Assembly (NCBI GenBank): GCA_003116975.1
Contig: BGKB01000253.1
Coordinates: 1 to 55,911 of the forward strand
Reading direction: 5' to 3'
DNA length: 55,911 bases
Source: Aurantiochytrium sp. KH105
Taxonomy: Eukaryota > Sar > Bigyra > Thraustochytrida > Thraustochytriidae
A program made the translations under genes and the position numbers. Of the stretch, positions 9,701 to 19,917 are shown in pieces; positions within the stretch are counted from its first letter, which is position 1, and each line of letters starts with the position of its first letter. The notes beneath the pieces were generated by a model. That model worked only from the letters and a program-made list of their open reading frames with translations, was not told the DNA's origin and made no database searches.

Positions 9701-10458
9701 ATCGACCGACCGACCGACCGGCGGCCGGACGGCCACTGTCCATTCTCGCCCCTCGTGCGCAGAGCAAGCGCGGCCAGGCCAGGCCAGGCCAGGCGACGCG
9801 TCTCGGCCAGACGCGCTTGCGTGCCTGCCAGCTTGACGCGCTCGCCCGCCCGCGGTCCAGCCAGAGCCAAACGCTGAGGCAGCGGAGCAGCCGCGAGCGA
9901 GCGCCCGCGACGAGGACCCTTCGTCATCCCCGCATCCCTCCGTCCATCTAGCGCTGGACTCCGGACAAACAAACCTGTGTCGATCAGGGCAGGGTAAGGC
10001 AAGGCAAGGCAAGCGCGAGCGAGCGAGCGAGGGAGAGCCCAGAGGCCAGAGGTCAGAGCAGGCCAAGCCAGAGCATTCGGGCAGCGGAGCCAAAGCCCAA
10101 GCAAGCCCTCGAGTATCCGTCGCGTAGCGCGTAGAAAAAACACCTGCGAAGGCGGGGGCATAGGGGACGGCGGCTGCCCCCTTGCGAGGAAAAAAGGCGG
10201 GCCCGAGAGGAAGAGAGGAACTTGCCACGCGCGCTGTCGGTCGTTGCGGTCGAGCCGGACTCCCTCCACCCTTGCTTGCCTGCACGCACCCACGCACATA
10301 CATACATACATATACATCACTCGTGAAACCCGAAAGAACCCGGCGCCATCCAGCCATTCGTCAAGCAAGCAAGCGATTGTCGCGAGGAAACCCCAGACAC
10401 ACACAAAACAAACAAACAAACAAACAAAACACAGCAGAGACCGCGTCATCCCCCGTGA
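6523..10458. other. 3.9-kb GC-rich low-complexity island, no supported gene
   Basis: Long frames are open in several phases on both strands (for example 9767-7920 and 10593-8872 minus, 6639-7850 plus), but their translations are Arg/Ala/Pro/Ser-rich with no domain. This is the expected result of stop-poor GC-rich DNA. The stretch is packed with short tandem repeats: CTGT (6676-6715 and 7881-7920), GCGTC (6901-6926), CCAT (7238-7268), TGTCTC (9070-9100), GAAA (9301-9328), CGAC (9702-9720), GGCCA (about 9774-9796) and CAAGG (about 9995-10015). Its right end is presumably the leader and promoter of the gene at 10459. A transcribed noncoding RNA cannot be excluded. Confidence 0.6.
6676..6715. repeat. 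CTGT microsatellite
   Basis: About ten uninterrupted tetranucleotide units, 150 bases after the stop of the OTU gene. It is the cleanest of many simple repeats in this island; a similar but interrupted run lies at 7881-7920. Confidence 0.9.
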
Positions 10459-12678
10459 ATGACGTCCGTGCAAGTCCTCAAGACCATGCGATCGTCCGGT
10501 GTTGCCGAAGAGGCCGCTGGCCGCAAGTATGATCAAGACAACCGCCCGCCCCTCGTCTTCGCTACCGGCAGACGCCAGCGCGACCAGGGACATACAGATG
10601 ACTCTTCCCAGGCCCTCGATCGCCTCTCAAACCTGGCCGAACTCTCGGCCATGCGTCTCTCCAATCTCAATCGCGCATCCAACCTCAGCAACTCGGGACT
10701 CACACTCCCTCGACTCACCGATACAGGACGCCTTTCCAACCTCTCCAATCCGCGCACATCGGGACTCAGCTTGCTCTTCGGCCCCCCGCAAACACAAGCT
10801 CATCCTTCGAGCTCGGCATCCCAGCACGCCCATGCGCTCCAAGCGCAACATGTTAATAACGCCTACTCGACCCAGCCCGGCGACACCTTTTCATCCTCCT
10901 CCCTCGCCTCCGGCGCCCCCTCTGCTGCGAGTGCAAACGATCGCTTTCTGCGCCTCACCGGCCTCAGCATGAACTTTGATCGCCCGTCGAACTTGTCCCA
11001 GGGTATTGGCAGGTTCACGAGCCACCTCTTGCTCGAACCCTCACGGCAGCCCTCCAACCTAGCCGAGCAGCTCAACAGGATATCTAACCTTGGCTTTCCC
11101 GGTCAAATGTCCTCCTCAAACTCGAACATGGGATCCTCAAACCTGACCGCATCCGCTCCCTCCTTGTCAAGAGATGCGAGCTCACAGCAGCCCTTTGTCA
11201 CAGGCCGTGCTGCGGGTGCCCTCGGCCCGCCCCCGCCCACCGCGCTGCGCACAAATCTTCTCAGCGCTGCAGGTTCCTCCAACCTCGACAACGCCTCGGG
11301 CCGAACCTTCTTCACCGGCCTGCGCGGCAACGCCTCGAGCGACAGCAACGGTAGCGCCAACAGCAGCAGCAACAACAACAACAACAACAACAATGGTCTC
11401 GGCGGCTCGAGTGGGAAACCAACGGGCACCTATGGCGGATCATCCCCTACCGAAAGTGTGCGCACGAGCGGCTTGAGCCTGGGACGCGACTTTGCTGACG
11501 CCTCCTCTTACGCCAAATCCAAGGACGCTGCTTCGATGCCAACTGCAGCGAATGCTCCCACGCGGATCAGTAGCGCTGATATGGCAAAGGCACAACGGGC
11601 AGAGGGCAAGTCCTCCGATTCTCCGCGCAATGCAACGCCCGCCGTCACGGCGGCCGAGCTCAGTGCCGGTTTGCATTCACTCGAGCTCTTTCTTCGCTTC
11701 GTCAAAGAGTACCCGGACCCCAAAGATCCCTCGCGGAACATCATCGACACGAGTCAGATCCTCAGCAGCGAATGTTACGAGTCATGGATTGCCACACGTC
11801 GCGGCAGCCTAAAGAAACCCGAAGAGTCCTTTCGCCGCGCACTTACAGCGCATGTCACTGGCGCTGACCGTCGGCGTCCATTCCCGCCCCATATCGAAGC
11901 AAGTCTTCTCGTTGAGCTTCGCAAGCAAAAGACCTGGGCCTGTTTCGAGGGACGCATGTCTCAAAATGAAAACAAGCCCATCAAAATTGGTGAACAAGGC
12001 TTTCGCACACACGGCTACCACGAACGCAAGGCGTCCGACGTTAAAGAGTCGCAGCACCGCGCAAAGCGCCCCCTTGACGCATCAAACTTTTCTTCGACTC
12101 CCTTGCTCAACACCGCCGCGGCGGCCGTGCATCCGAGCCCAGTATTGCTTGGCGCGGATGCTGGTCATTCTTCCTTTGCCACAGGTCAGCTCGCTTCGCA
12201 CCAGCAGCACCGTGATCAGTTTGGCCAAAATATGTTCCCTCCAGCCATGCAGCAACACCTTCAACAGCAACAGCAACAGCAAAGACACCACTTGCAACAG
12301 CAGCAGCAGCAACAGCAGCAACAGCAGCACGATTCATTATACCCGACTGCTGCCGACAAGCTCGCTGTGTCTTCTCGTGGCTCGACCCTCAGTACTGGGA
12401 TCCCAGGATTCCTTTCTCAGTCTCTGTTGGAAGGCTTGCAACAACAGCAGCAGCAGAACCAACAACAGCAGCAGCAACAACACGCTACTGCCGCTGCCTT
12501 TGCGGCCGGGGCCCCTCCCTCGCCTCCCCCGGGCGACATGTACTCTAGTCAGTCTTCTCCGGCGCACAAGCGCAAAGCTCATGATGGTGGTCTCGAGTTC
12601 GCCTCGGCATACAATCAAGCGAAGCGATTCCAGCACGCCTCGCCGCAGTTCTCTTCCTCTTCTGCACGTCTCTCATAG
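10459..12678 (+). CDS. Low-complexity regulatory-type protein with RxSNL repeats and poly-Q
   Basis: 739 aa from ATG 10459. Residues 1-290 are Ser/Leu/Asn-rich and carry nine SNL tripeptides, mostly preceded by Arg two or three positions earlier (RLSNL, RASNL, RISNL, RPSNL). A poly-Asn run lies near 304-311. The only globular-looking part is about residues 398-510 (LHSLELFLRFVKEYPDPKDPS ... LVELRKQKTWACFEG), a family I do not recognise. Glutamine-rich tracts follow at about 594-624 and 660-674, and a basic KRKAHDGG segment near 703 could be a nuclear signal. The composition suggests a disordered nuclear or RNP regulator. The RxS context would suit basophilic (AGC/CaMK-type) kinases; that is inference. 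Confidence 0.6.
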   Translation: MTSVQVLKTMRSSGVAEEAAGRKYDQDNRPPLVFATGRRQRDQGHTDDSSQALDRLSNLAELSAMRLSNLNRASNLSNSGLTLPRLTDTGRLSNLSNPRTSGLSLLFGPPQTQAHPSSSASQHAHALQAQHVNNAYSTQPGDTFSSSSLASGAPSAASANDRFLRLTGLSMNFDRPSNLSQGIGRFTSHLLLEPSRQPSNLAEQLNRISNLGFPGQMSSSNSNMGSSNLTASAPSLSRDASSQQPFVTGRAAGALGPPPPTALRTNLLSAAGSSNLDNASGRTFFTGLRGNASSDSNGSANSSSNNNNNNNNGLGGSSGKPTGTYGGSSPTESVRTSGLSLGRDFADASSYAKSKDAASMPTAANAPTRISSADMAKAQRAEGKSSDSPRNATPAVTAAELSAGLHSLELFLRFVKEYPDPKDPSRNIIDTSQILSSECYESWIATRRGSLKKPEESFRRALTAHVTGADRRRPFPPHIEASLLVELRKQKTWACFEGRMSQNENKPIKIGEQGFRTHGYHERKASDVKESQHRAKRPLDASNFSSTPLLNTAAAAVHPSPVLLGADAGHSSFATGQLASHQQHRDQFGQNMFPPAMQQHLQQQQQQQRHHLQQQQQQQQQQQHDSLYPTAADKLAVSSRGSTLSTGIPGFLSQSLLEGLQQQQQQNQQQQQQQHATAAAFAAGAPPSPPPGDMYSSQSSPAHKRKAHDGGLEFASAYNQAKRFQHASPQFSSSSARLS

Positions 12679-13154
12679 TCAGCATGCAACCTCTCTAAAA
12701 AACATCCCAATCAAACCCCATAGAGCATCTGTATTCTGCCCTCTGCTAGCTACCTCGTCTTATGCACAGCCAAGTGAAAAGACACACACACACACTCTCT
12801 CTCTCTCTCTCTCTTCAAGACTCCGACCTCATGCGTGTAGCGTGTACAGTATGCCTGGCAATGCCCGTCCTTCACTGCGTCCCCCTGTATAACACTATAA
12901 CACCTTCTCTACAAAAAAAAAATTGATGTGAGTTGACTCGGATGGTTGAAAAAAGATAAGATCAAACGCGGCATGCCACAAGTCTGCTCGACCAAACAAG
13001 TCGTTGCGTCTCGTCGCAGCCCAAACCTTTGCGTCGACGCTTTCGACGAAAATGAAAACAGGACGTTTACCATCTGGTGTGGCTGGCTTCTTTCCGCAGG
13101 GATTGACTGACTAACACCTTAATCCAAAAAGAGAGAGAAAGATTTGAGGAGAAG
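12679..13154. other. Intergenic, same-strand spacer
   Basis: Holds the 3' flank of the RxSNL-repeat gene and the leader of the GNL1-like gene. A compound CA/CT microsatellite lies at about 12783-12814, with an A9 run near 12914. No gene is supported. Confidence 0.5.
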
Positions 13155-14750
13155 ATGCCACGAGGCTCTCGCGGCGGCGGCCGGAGCGCGGCGGGCGGCG
13201 GCGCTGCCGGCAGGCGCAAACCGCAAAGCGGAAAGCAAAAGAAAGAGGCTCTCAAAGCCAAGAGACTTCGCAAACAGGAACAACGCCGACAGCACGAAGA
13301 GCACGGCACGTCCGAGGAGGACGAGGCCGGCAGCGAAGATGCTGACGAGGCCGGCGACAACAAAAACCACGACAGCGGTATCAGGTACATGCGCGCCGGC
13401 AAAGACAACAAGCTGACCTCGCTCTTTCTTCGTGAAGACGACGCGGATGTCGATGCACGCAAACAGGATGCCCTTCGTCCTCTTGACACCTCGCGCCGAG
13501 GAAAACCTCTCGTCGCCGTCGAGAGCGTCAACCTCGGACTCCCCAAACGCCCTCCCTGGGACACTACCATGTCAGCGGAAGACCTCGACGCCGCAGAGCA
13601 GGCCGCCTTTACAGCCTGGCTTGAGAGCGTCCAGGCGCAGTGCTCTCGTCACGAGGTGTCCCCCTTCGAGCACAATCTCGAGGTCTGGCGTCAGCTTTGG
13701 CGCACGCTGGAAAAAAGTGATATCATGATGGTCGTTGCAGACGTGCGTAACCCTTTGCTGCATCTTCCACGCGCACTGTATACACACATTACCGAAGACA
13801 AGGGCCTACCTCTTGTCGTCTGCCTCACCAAGGTCGACCTCGTCGATCAAAATCATGTCGATGCATGGGTCGCGTATCTAGGCTCAAACTATCCCAAGGC
13901 GCGACCCTTTTCTTTTTCAAATCGCGTCGACGGACCACGCGGCGCCCACATGGACGAGCGGGGCGGCGTGCATCGCCGGCGCAAGCGCATTGCAAGCAAA
14001 CTCACGCAAGAGGAGCAATTTCTGGTGCATGAACGATCGACTGACCTTTTGCAGGCGTGCATCGATGCATGCCCGCCCGCCCATGTCCAAGCTGCGGGTC
14101 GCACCGAACCCATGATTGGCATTGTTGGACAACCCAACGTTGGCAAAAGCTCCGTCGTCAACGCTCTCATTGGAGACAAGGTCGTCTCGGTCTCCCGCAG
14201 TTGCGGCCATACCAAGCACTGGCAAACTCACCAAGTGCACCGAGGCGGCGAGGTCGTTGCCCAGATATGTGACTCGCCTGGTCTCATCTTTCCCGTCGTC
14301 TGGCGCCACGAAAGTCTTGTGCCGCGACATGTGTACGAGTGCAGTGGGCTCTATCCCATTCCACAGATTCGGGAAACCTTTAGCGCCATCCGCCTCATTG
14401 CCGAGACGATTGCTCTCGAGGTTCTGTACAACCTCAAGCTTGATGTCGACGACTATGGCGAGGTTTGGTCACCGTACGCGATTCTCGGCAGCTTTGCGGA
14501 CAAAAATGGCTACACCATCGATGGCGGTGGCCCGGACTTTCACCGTGCCGGTCTCGAAATTCTGCGCGATACCGTAGATGGCCTCGTTCTTCTCGCCTTT
14601 GACCCGCCGTCATCGGCCTTGCCATCTGAGGTTATCGACGCATCGCCTGCAGGTGCCGCTGCAGTCCCGCCGCTGGCTGATTCCAGCAGCGGCAACGACT
14701 CGGAGACATCCGAGACAGCTCCTACAGCGTCCATAGAAAGCGAAATTTGA
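13155..14750 (+). CDS. GNL1: GNL1-type circularly permuted GTPase
   Basis: 531 aa from ATG 13155. The basic, charged N-terminus (residues 1-85) is typical of nucleolar GTPases. The GTPase motifs occur in permuted order: G4-like TKVD at 225-228, then the P-loop GQPNVGKSS at 325-333, then G3 DSPGL at 373-377. The preceding HNLEVWRQLWRTLEKSDI and VVADVRNPL segments are hallmarks of the YlqF/YawG family, and the downstream GLYPIPQIRE block is characteristic of GNL1. This family acts in ribosome-related processes in the nucleus or nucleolus. Note TKxD in place of the usual NKxD in G4. The C-terminal 45 residues are low-complexity Ser/Ala/Pro. Confidence 0.85.
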   Translation: MPRGSRGGGRSAAGGGAAGRRKPQSGKQKKEALKAKRLRKQEQRRQHEEHGTSEEDEAGSEDADEAGDNKNHDSGIRYMRAGKDNKLTSLFLREDDADVDARKQDALRPLDTSRRGKPLVAVESVNLGLPKRPPWDTTMSAEDLDAAEQAAFTAWLESVQAQCSRHEVSPFEHNLEVWRQLWRTLEKSDIMMVVADVRNPLLHLPRALYTHITEDKGLPLVVCLTKVDLVDQNHVDAWVAYLGSNYPKARPFSFSNRVDGPRGAHMDERGGVHRRRKRIASKLTQEEQFLVHERSTDLLQACIDACPPAHVQAAGRTEPMIGIVGQPNVGKSSVVNALIGDKVVSVSRSCGHTKHWQTHQVHRGGEVVAQICDSPGLIFPVVWRHESLVPRHVYECSGLYPIPQIRETFSAIRLIAETIALEVLYNLKLDVDDYGEVWSPYAILGSFADKNGYTIDGGGPDFHRAGLEILRDTVDGLVLLAFDPPSSALPSEVIDASPAGAAAVPPLADSSSGNDSETSETAPTASIESEI

Positions 14751-14940
14751 GTCCTCGCAAATACTGGGAGCTTTTGTCGTCATAGCAGCTGTCCATGCAT
14801 GCTCCTGCTCATCAAGTTATTTCGTAGAAAGGCATTGTAACAAAAAAAAATTAGAGGTGAAGAAGTAGGAGAAGAAACAACCTTGGCAGACAGACACACA
14901 TAATTTTAGCAGTCTAAGTCAGTAGGAGATACTTTGCAGC

Positions 14941-15435
14941 TTATTTAGAGGTGGCGCCAGGGACAATGCCAGCGGCCTTGAGAAACTGAACGTAAAAGTC
15001 ATCCGTGGCATAGCAGTCCGGCTCCTCGTGCACATAAAAGGTGCTGCCATCCTTGAGAGCAACGTTGACGAAAACGCGGTCCGTCGCAGGCTTGACTTCC
15101 TCGATGCCAGCGGCGAGCCGCGTGGTCTTGAGCTTGCCCAGAATGCTAAACGACTCAATCTCCAGGGACTTCTTCGCGTTCGCCGCAGCCTGGACCTCGT
15201 AAAGCCGCCAAATGTAAGGCTTGCTCACATACGTGAGCGCGACCGTCGTGCCAACTGCAAAGGCGCAAACTGTGAATGCAATGCTAGCGCGCTGCACGCT
15301 GCTCATCTCCGGGTTGCCAAAGGTCGCCAGCAGCGGGACGCCCACGAGCGTGCAGCCGCAGCTGAAGATGGACACACGCTTGAGCATCTTCACCATGGGC
15401 CCAAAGGGGCCCTCGTACACGAGCACGCGCTGCAT
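14941..15435 (-). CDS. TMEM70/TMEM186/TMEM223-like two-helix membrane protein
   Basis: From the Met at 15435 the product is 164 aa. A short N-terminus (LVYEGPFGPMVKMLKRVS) is followed by two hydrophobic helices (about 18-37 and 46-68), separated by a short loop, and then a soluble tail after TYVSKPYIWRLYEV. This arrangement, with Y-x-GP before helix 1 and a VxKPYI-type motif after helix 2, matches the TMEM70-like family of mitochondrial inner-membrane assembly factors. The frame is open to 15813. An upstream Met could add a basic, Ser/Arg-rich region serving as a mitochondrial presequence, so the start is uncertain. It converges with the GNL1 gene (190-base gap). Confidence 0.55.
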   Translation of the reverse strand: MQRVLVYEGPFGPMVKMLKRVSIFSCGCTLVGVPLLATFGNPEMSSVQRASIAFTVCAFAVGTTVALTYVSKPYIWRLYEVQAAANAKKSLEIESFSILGKLKTTRLAAGIEEVKPATDRVFVNVALKDGSTFYVHEEPDCYATDDFYVQFLKAAGIVPGATSK

Positions 15436-16480
15436 CCTCCCTGCGTGAGACACCTCTGCCTCCGCTCCGCCGCTGCTTCTGCCGAGCCGGGGCCTCGGGT
15501 CCCTCCCTTCGTCCGCGCTGGCGCCTCTTTCTCGGTTTGGGAACGAGCGCTGCCACCCAAAAGGCCTGGCAGTGCTAGGTGGCGGCTCTCTTATTACTGC
15601 AAATCCAAAACGCCGCGAGGAACCGCTGCAAGATTCCGCTTCACGCGTGAGCAACGTTTGATCGTCAAGATAACTGGGCCCAGCTGGGGGTTTGCAAGCG
15701 GTTGTAGCTCGCGTGAACCTCGACATGTAGCTGCCTGCGTGCAGCAAGAAAGCTCGAGATCCTCTGGAGAGAAAGCAAGATGTGGCGGCAACATTCATTA
15801 TTTTGAACAGCAAGTCCTGGGAGCAATGTGGGCAACAACGGAAGATGCAAAAGGTACGCTCTGGAAATCAAGCTTCATCAACGCAAAGTGGTGGTATGAT
15901 GCCTACTTTCGAACGTTCATGAAGAAAGGAGTCAGATTGTCTACTACATCAAGGAACGCAGTGAATTTCAATGAATTACTTTGGTGCTTCAAAATGCAGA
16001 CTTTGTTCCACGTAATACATAACCAGAGAAATGGAAGGCTGCAATTCCGAAGTCATAGGCGAGGCCTAGTTTTTCTGCAATTGCCGATGCAGTGATGCAA
16101 GGTAAACTCTTCATATATTTTTTTTGAATCCAGAACCTTTTGCGTCACGCCCAATCCGCGCCCGCTACGCGCTTCAATCTTTGCCACAGTGTGTCGGCCT
16201 CACGCTACGCGCATTCTTCTTTATAAAAGAATGTGAGGCATTCTTCGCCTTCATCCTTTTGTCGATAGTTTCAAAAGCCCGTTGTATGTCAATTCGTCTG
16301 TGTGTTGATGCGTTCTTGATGTAACCAGAACCGAATGAAGGCTAGCCCGAGAGTATCATGCCCCGCGTCGGCCCAGGACCTTCGTGGCAATCAATCTCTC
16401 ACGCTGACACGAGTTGAGTCAAGAGATCGCGTCGATTTGAAGACCCAATTCGAACATCATACCAAAACGCCAAGGCGACC
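15436..16480. other. Divergent intergenic region
   Basis: Lies between the minus-strand TMEM70-like gene and the plus-strand AP2 gene. The left 380 bases may be the N-terminal extension or leader of the former. A plus-strand frame across 15028-16095 is the shadow of that gene. No RNA gene or distinctive repeat was seen. Confidence 0.5.
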
Positions 16481-17221
16481 ATGAGCGCGACGCCAGCTGC
16501 AGTAGGTCTGCGGAAGGAAAGCTACCTGGAAATGCGCGCGCGGATCAGAGGACCCCGTTACGAAGATGCGCGCGAGGGCGCTGGTCAGGAGGAGAACGCT
16601 AGTCAAGAGCGGACGACGCGAAAGTTGCTCGACGCCAACGTTTGGGTTCGCCACGAGGTCTCGAGCGTTAACCCGGGCACCCGGACACTTCGCGTCGCGG
16701 CACTCGCGTCGCGCGAAATGCCGATTGACAATGTCGGCATTGGCACGATGAATGTGCATCGCAGAGAAGCTGCGCTGCGTTCGGTTCCTCAGACTCTGCT
16801 CGCGAACCGTCGTGTTTTACTCGAGGATCTCGACCGCGGACAGAGACTCGTGCAGGACGACCACGGCTGGCAATCCTGGACAACGCAAACCGCTTTCGCA
16901 GCGTGCGAAGCGCCGCTGCCTCCTACGGCTGAACTCACGCCGGCACGTATGTCCAAGGATTCGAAAACCATCTCGCCCGAGGATAAGCTTCTCCGGCGCT
17001 CAGTTAGCATTGGCAACACCGGCTTTCGCGGGGTCACTGCGAAGAACGTCAAGTTCCAAGCACGTATCCGCATCAATGGCGACCTGCGCTACCTCGGCAC
17101 CTTTGACACGGCCGAGGATGCGGCAAAGGCCTATGATGCTGCAGCTCGCATGTTTCACGCGCGTCCCATTGTCAATTTCGAAAAGGCCGCCGTTGATGGC
17201 AACGATCATGATGGCTACTAG
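16481..17221 (+). CDS. Single AP2/ERF-domain protein
   Basis: 246 aa from ATG 16481 (context gcgaccATG). The first 165 residues have no recognisable fold. Residues about 177-240 form an AP2 DNA-binding domain: GFRGVTAKNVKFQARIRING, then YLGTFDTAEDAAKAYDAAAR, and a closing NF. The G-x-x-GV, W-equivalent, YLGTF and AA-AYD positions are as expected for AP2, though the usual tryptophan is replaced by phenylalanine (KFQARI). AP2 proteins are abundant in thraustochytrids and other protists as sequence-specific DNA-binding factors. The target is unknown. Confidence 0.8.
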   Translation: MSATPAAVGLRKESYLEMRARIRGPRYEDAREGAGQEENASQERTTRKLLDANVWVRHEVSSVNPGTRTLRVAALASREMPIDNVGIGTMNVHRREAALRSVPQTLLANRRVLLEDLDRGQRLVQDDHGWQSWTTQTAFAACEAPLPPTAELTPARMSKDSKTISPEDKLLRRSVSIGNTGFRGVTAKNVKFQARIRINGDLRYLGTFDTAEDAAKAYDAAARMFHARPIVNFEKAAVDGNDHDGY

Positions 17222-17603
17222 GAGGTGGCCATGAACTGTATTGTATTGAATTAACTGCCAGGCCAACCTTATCATATCACCATATCCGTTTCATTAGTCT
17301 CTTGTATTGTCATCGATCAATTTAATTTGAAGCTACTCGACACCCTTCCAAGTTTCACTAAAAAAAAAGGAAGGGTCAAGCTGCGTCGAGCTATTGCAAC
17401 GGTGTATGGTTCATTCCACTGAAATTTGCTTATACCTTAACTTCAAAGCGAGATCCATGCGCGCTCAAATGGGAGACACATCGAGTTCTGCAAATATTGA
17501 CAAGAAACCCAAGGCCAACTTGGTATGACTGCAAGAAGAGAAGAAGAAGAGTTAGTGGATTCACAATCAAGGAGCTTGCGCACAAATTCTAAACGCAATT
17601 TTC
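17222..17603. other. Convergent intergenic spacer
   Basis: AT-richer spacer between the convergent AP2 and flavin monooxygenase genes, with an A8 run at about 17360. No gene or structured element is seen. Confidence 0.5.
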
Positions 17604-19100
17604 TTAAAGTCGGGAACGAAGCTGCTCGCGCGGCAAGGCGTCAAGGCCAAAGATACGGTAGTGAGCTGGCACGACCGGACTAAAAAGCATTTGCAGGTAG
17701 AGACGCGGGTCCGACCAAAAGTCGACCTCCGGCGTAGCGCCGAGATCTTCTGCCATGGCATCAAGATAAGGGATGTAGCGCACAAATCCACTGAGGGAGG
17801 GCTGCGTCTGATTGAGAAAGTATTCCGTCATCGCAAGGTCTTTTTCAATCTTCTCCGACGTGGGCACGGGAATTAATCCTGCCATGACGGCCGTTGCCCA
17901 GCGCGATTGCATCTCTGAAATGCACGTTTCGTTGCCAAACGAGGTGACGAACCCGCAGAGAAAGAGAGTCGGATCCTGAGGGTGCATGCAGTGGCGGTAC
18001 ATGCGAAGCCAGGGCACGGACCGGCCGCCCTTCCAATGCGCGACACGAGAAATGCTCTCCGTCTCCTTCGGGCCTAATACCTTGTCCAGACGCAGCGTGT
18101 ATCCTGTGCAACAAATGACAGCATCCGCGCGAACTGTAGAGCCATCAGCGAGCTGAAGGGAAGGCTTGCCATCGGATCCAATCACGCTCTCGCCCGTGGC
18201 TTCCGGGACAAAGCGAATGCGCCCGTTTCGGAGCTGGCGAAGGAACTCCGGGGTCTGCTTAAGGTTTGCCGAAGGACTTCGCGGGCCAAAGAGCCCTGTT
18301 GGCGGCTCTGGCAAACCGGCATCACGAAAGCTCTTGTTGGCCGCGTTCACAAGATAGTACAGGTACAGGAGGCGGGCCTTGCTGGGCAGCTTGTATTGCA
18401 CAAAGCGGCGGGCAAGTTTCTGGTCTGTCGGATTTCCAGCGCTGTCGCGCGTTGGCACAATGGATGTCCCGCGCCGGCAGCTAATGCAGACATCAATGTC
18501 CTCGTGCTGGCTTAGCTCGAGCGCAATATCCAGCGCCGAGTTCCCGATGCCTACAATAACGACGGATCGCTTGCGAAAGCGGTCTGGATTACGGTACATC
18601 TTGGCGTGCAAGACGTCGATTTCTGGGTGCTGTTCTGCCAAGTCGTGCGCCCAGGGCGGCAGGCGCGGGTCCCAAAGCTTGCCTGTGCAGAGCATGACGG
18701 CGTCGTAGTAGTCGACGTCGCCGTGTTCCGTTTCAACCCGCCAGACGCCCTTTTCGTGAATCTTTTCGACGCGACGCACGCCCGTGTTCCAGCGCACAAA
18801 CTTGTCCAGCCCAAAGTGGTCCTTGTACGCCCGATAGTAGCGCAGAATCTCGGCGTGTTTGGGAAACACCTGCGACGTCTTAAACGGAAAGGGAAAGTCC
18901 GAGAGCTCCATGAGCTTGTTGGACGAGTTCGTGAACAAGCTATCGTAGGCCGGACTGTGCGCTGTGCCTTGGTGCCACACGCCTCCGCAGTCGCTCTCTC
19001 GCTCGTAGCCGACCACCTCGAGGCCGCGCTCGCGGCACCACTTGATCGCCGCCAGGCCCGCGGACCCGACGCCCACCACGGCGACGCTCTTCACGGTCAT
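17604..19100 (-). CDS. Flavin-containing monooxygenase
   Basis: 498 aa from the Met at 19100, chosen because it places the FAD-binding GVGSAGLAA glycine motif at residues 10-18, as in the family. The frame is open to 19415, but the extra 105 residues are low-complexity. A second Rossmann motif, GIGNSALDIA (about residue 180), is the NADPH site. CGGVWHQGT, FPKHAEILRYYRAY and the late CCTGYTLR (ATG-type linker motif) also match class B flavin monooxygenases. These enzymes oxygenate soft nucleophiles (N or S) of small molecules. The gene is divergent from the lipid kinase at 19918, 817 bases away. Confidence 0.85.
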   Translation of the reverse strand: MTVKSVAVVGVGSAGLAAIKWCRERGLEVVGYERESDCGGVWHQGTAHSPAYDSLFTNSSNKLMELSDFPFPFKTSQVFPKHAEILRYYRAYKDHFGLDKFVRWNTGVRRVEKIHEKGVWRVETEHGDVDYYDAVMLCTGKLWDPRLPPWAHDLAEQHPEIDVLHAKMYRNPDRFRKRSVVIVGIGNSALDIALELSQHEDIDVCISCRRGTSIVPTRDSAGNPTDQKLARRFVQYKLPSKARLLYLYYLVNAANKSFRDAGLPEPPTGLFGPRSPSANLKQTPEFLRQLRNGRIRFVPEATGESVIGSDGKPSLQLADGSTVRADAVICCTGYTLRLDKVLGPKETESISRVAHWKGGRSVPWLRMYRHCMHPQDPTLFLCGFVTSFGNETCISEMQSRWATAVMAGLIPVPTSEKIEKDLAMTEYFLNQTQPSLSGFVRYIPYLDAMAEDLGATPEVDFWSDPRLYLQMLFSPVVPAHYRIFGLDALPREQLRSRL

Positions 19101-19917
19101 CCTCGCGCAGGTCAGGCTGCGCCCCGTCCCCGCTCTGGATATGCCTGCTGTGCTGCTCTGTATTGCTGTCGGACCTCGCGTCGCGCTCGCGTCCCGCGCT
19201 CCTCGTCGCGGCCCCTTCTTCCGCGCTGCAGGCCGCGCTCGTGCAGCCCCAGCCGCCGCGCTGCGCAGCGGCCTGTCTCCGCCTTGCGCTCTTTTCCCGC
19301 GCGCAAGGCCGTCCTTGCGCGTCTGCTGCTCGCGCGCGCTTTGGGACGCGCTGCGCTGCTTCTCCATCTCCATCATCTTGGACCATCCCCAATCATCAGC
19401 ATCGTCATCATGCACCGATCGTCCGACAGCCGCCTCGTCGCCGTCCCTGCGAGCCGGGCCTGCACGCCGCGGCGCGGGCCGCCGGCGGGCTGCTCGTCTC
19501 GCTCGCAGAGCTGGCTTGCTTGGTGAAGTACCGGCCGCGACGCGTACTTCAGGCCCGGCCCCGCTACACGTAGCCGCAGTAGACAGTTATTTCGTACCGC
19601 CCTTCTGCTGCTCGCGTGGTACCAGCGCACACCTGGCTGCGCCTGGACTCGAAGCTAAACAAGGGAGCTTGGCAGCCCGGCGGGTCGCATTGGTTTCTTG
19701 CTTTCATTCTGCAAAGCCGCAAGCGAATTAACCCCACCTCCCTCGCCTCCCCGACCCCTTCGCTCGGCGGACTTCGCTCGGCGGACGGCGCGGCCTCGCT
19801 CTGCGCTGGAGCCCTGCTCGCTCGGCGCGGGCGGGCGTCGTCCTCGCGGCTGCGCGTAGAAGGCTGGGTCGCGGACGCACGTGACTTGAAGGCGGGGGCC
19901 TCGGGGAGCGAGAGAAG
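19101..19917. promoter_or_regulatory. Divergent promoter region (monooxygenase / lipid kinase)
   Basis: This 817-base GC-rich stretch separates two head-to-head genes and must hold both promoters. Open frames on both strands here are low-complexity and unsupported. No specific motif could be assigned. Confidence 0.45.

Noticed and set aside
7916..9767. Long minus-strand frames of 370 and 615 codons in the GC-rich island
   Set aside because: Translations are Arg/Ala/Pro/Ser-rich with no domain, and several overlapping frames on both strands are equally open; low stop density in GC-rich DNA explains them.
8872..10593. 573-codon minus-strand frame overlapping the start of the RxSNL-repeat gene
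   Set aside because: Low-complexity composition and it runs antisense into a better-supported gene.
15028..16095. 355-codon plus-strand frame
   Set aside because: Antisense shadow of the TMEM70-like gene on its left half, without any domain on the right half.
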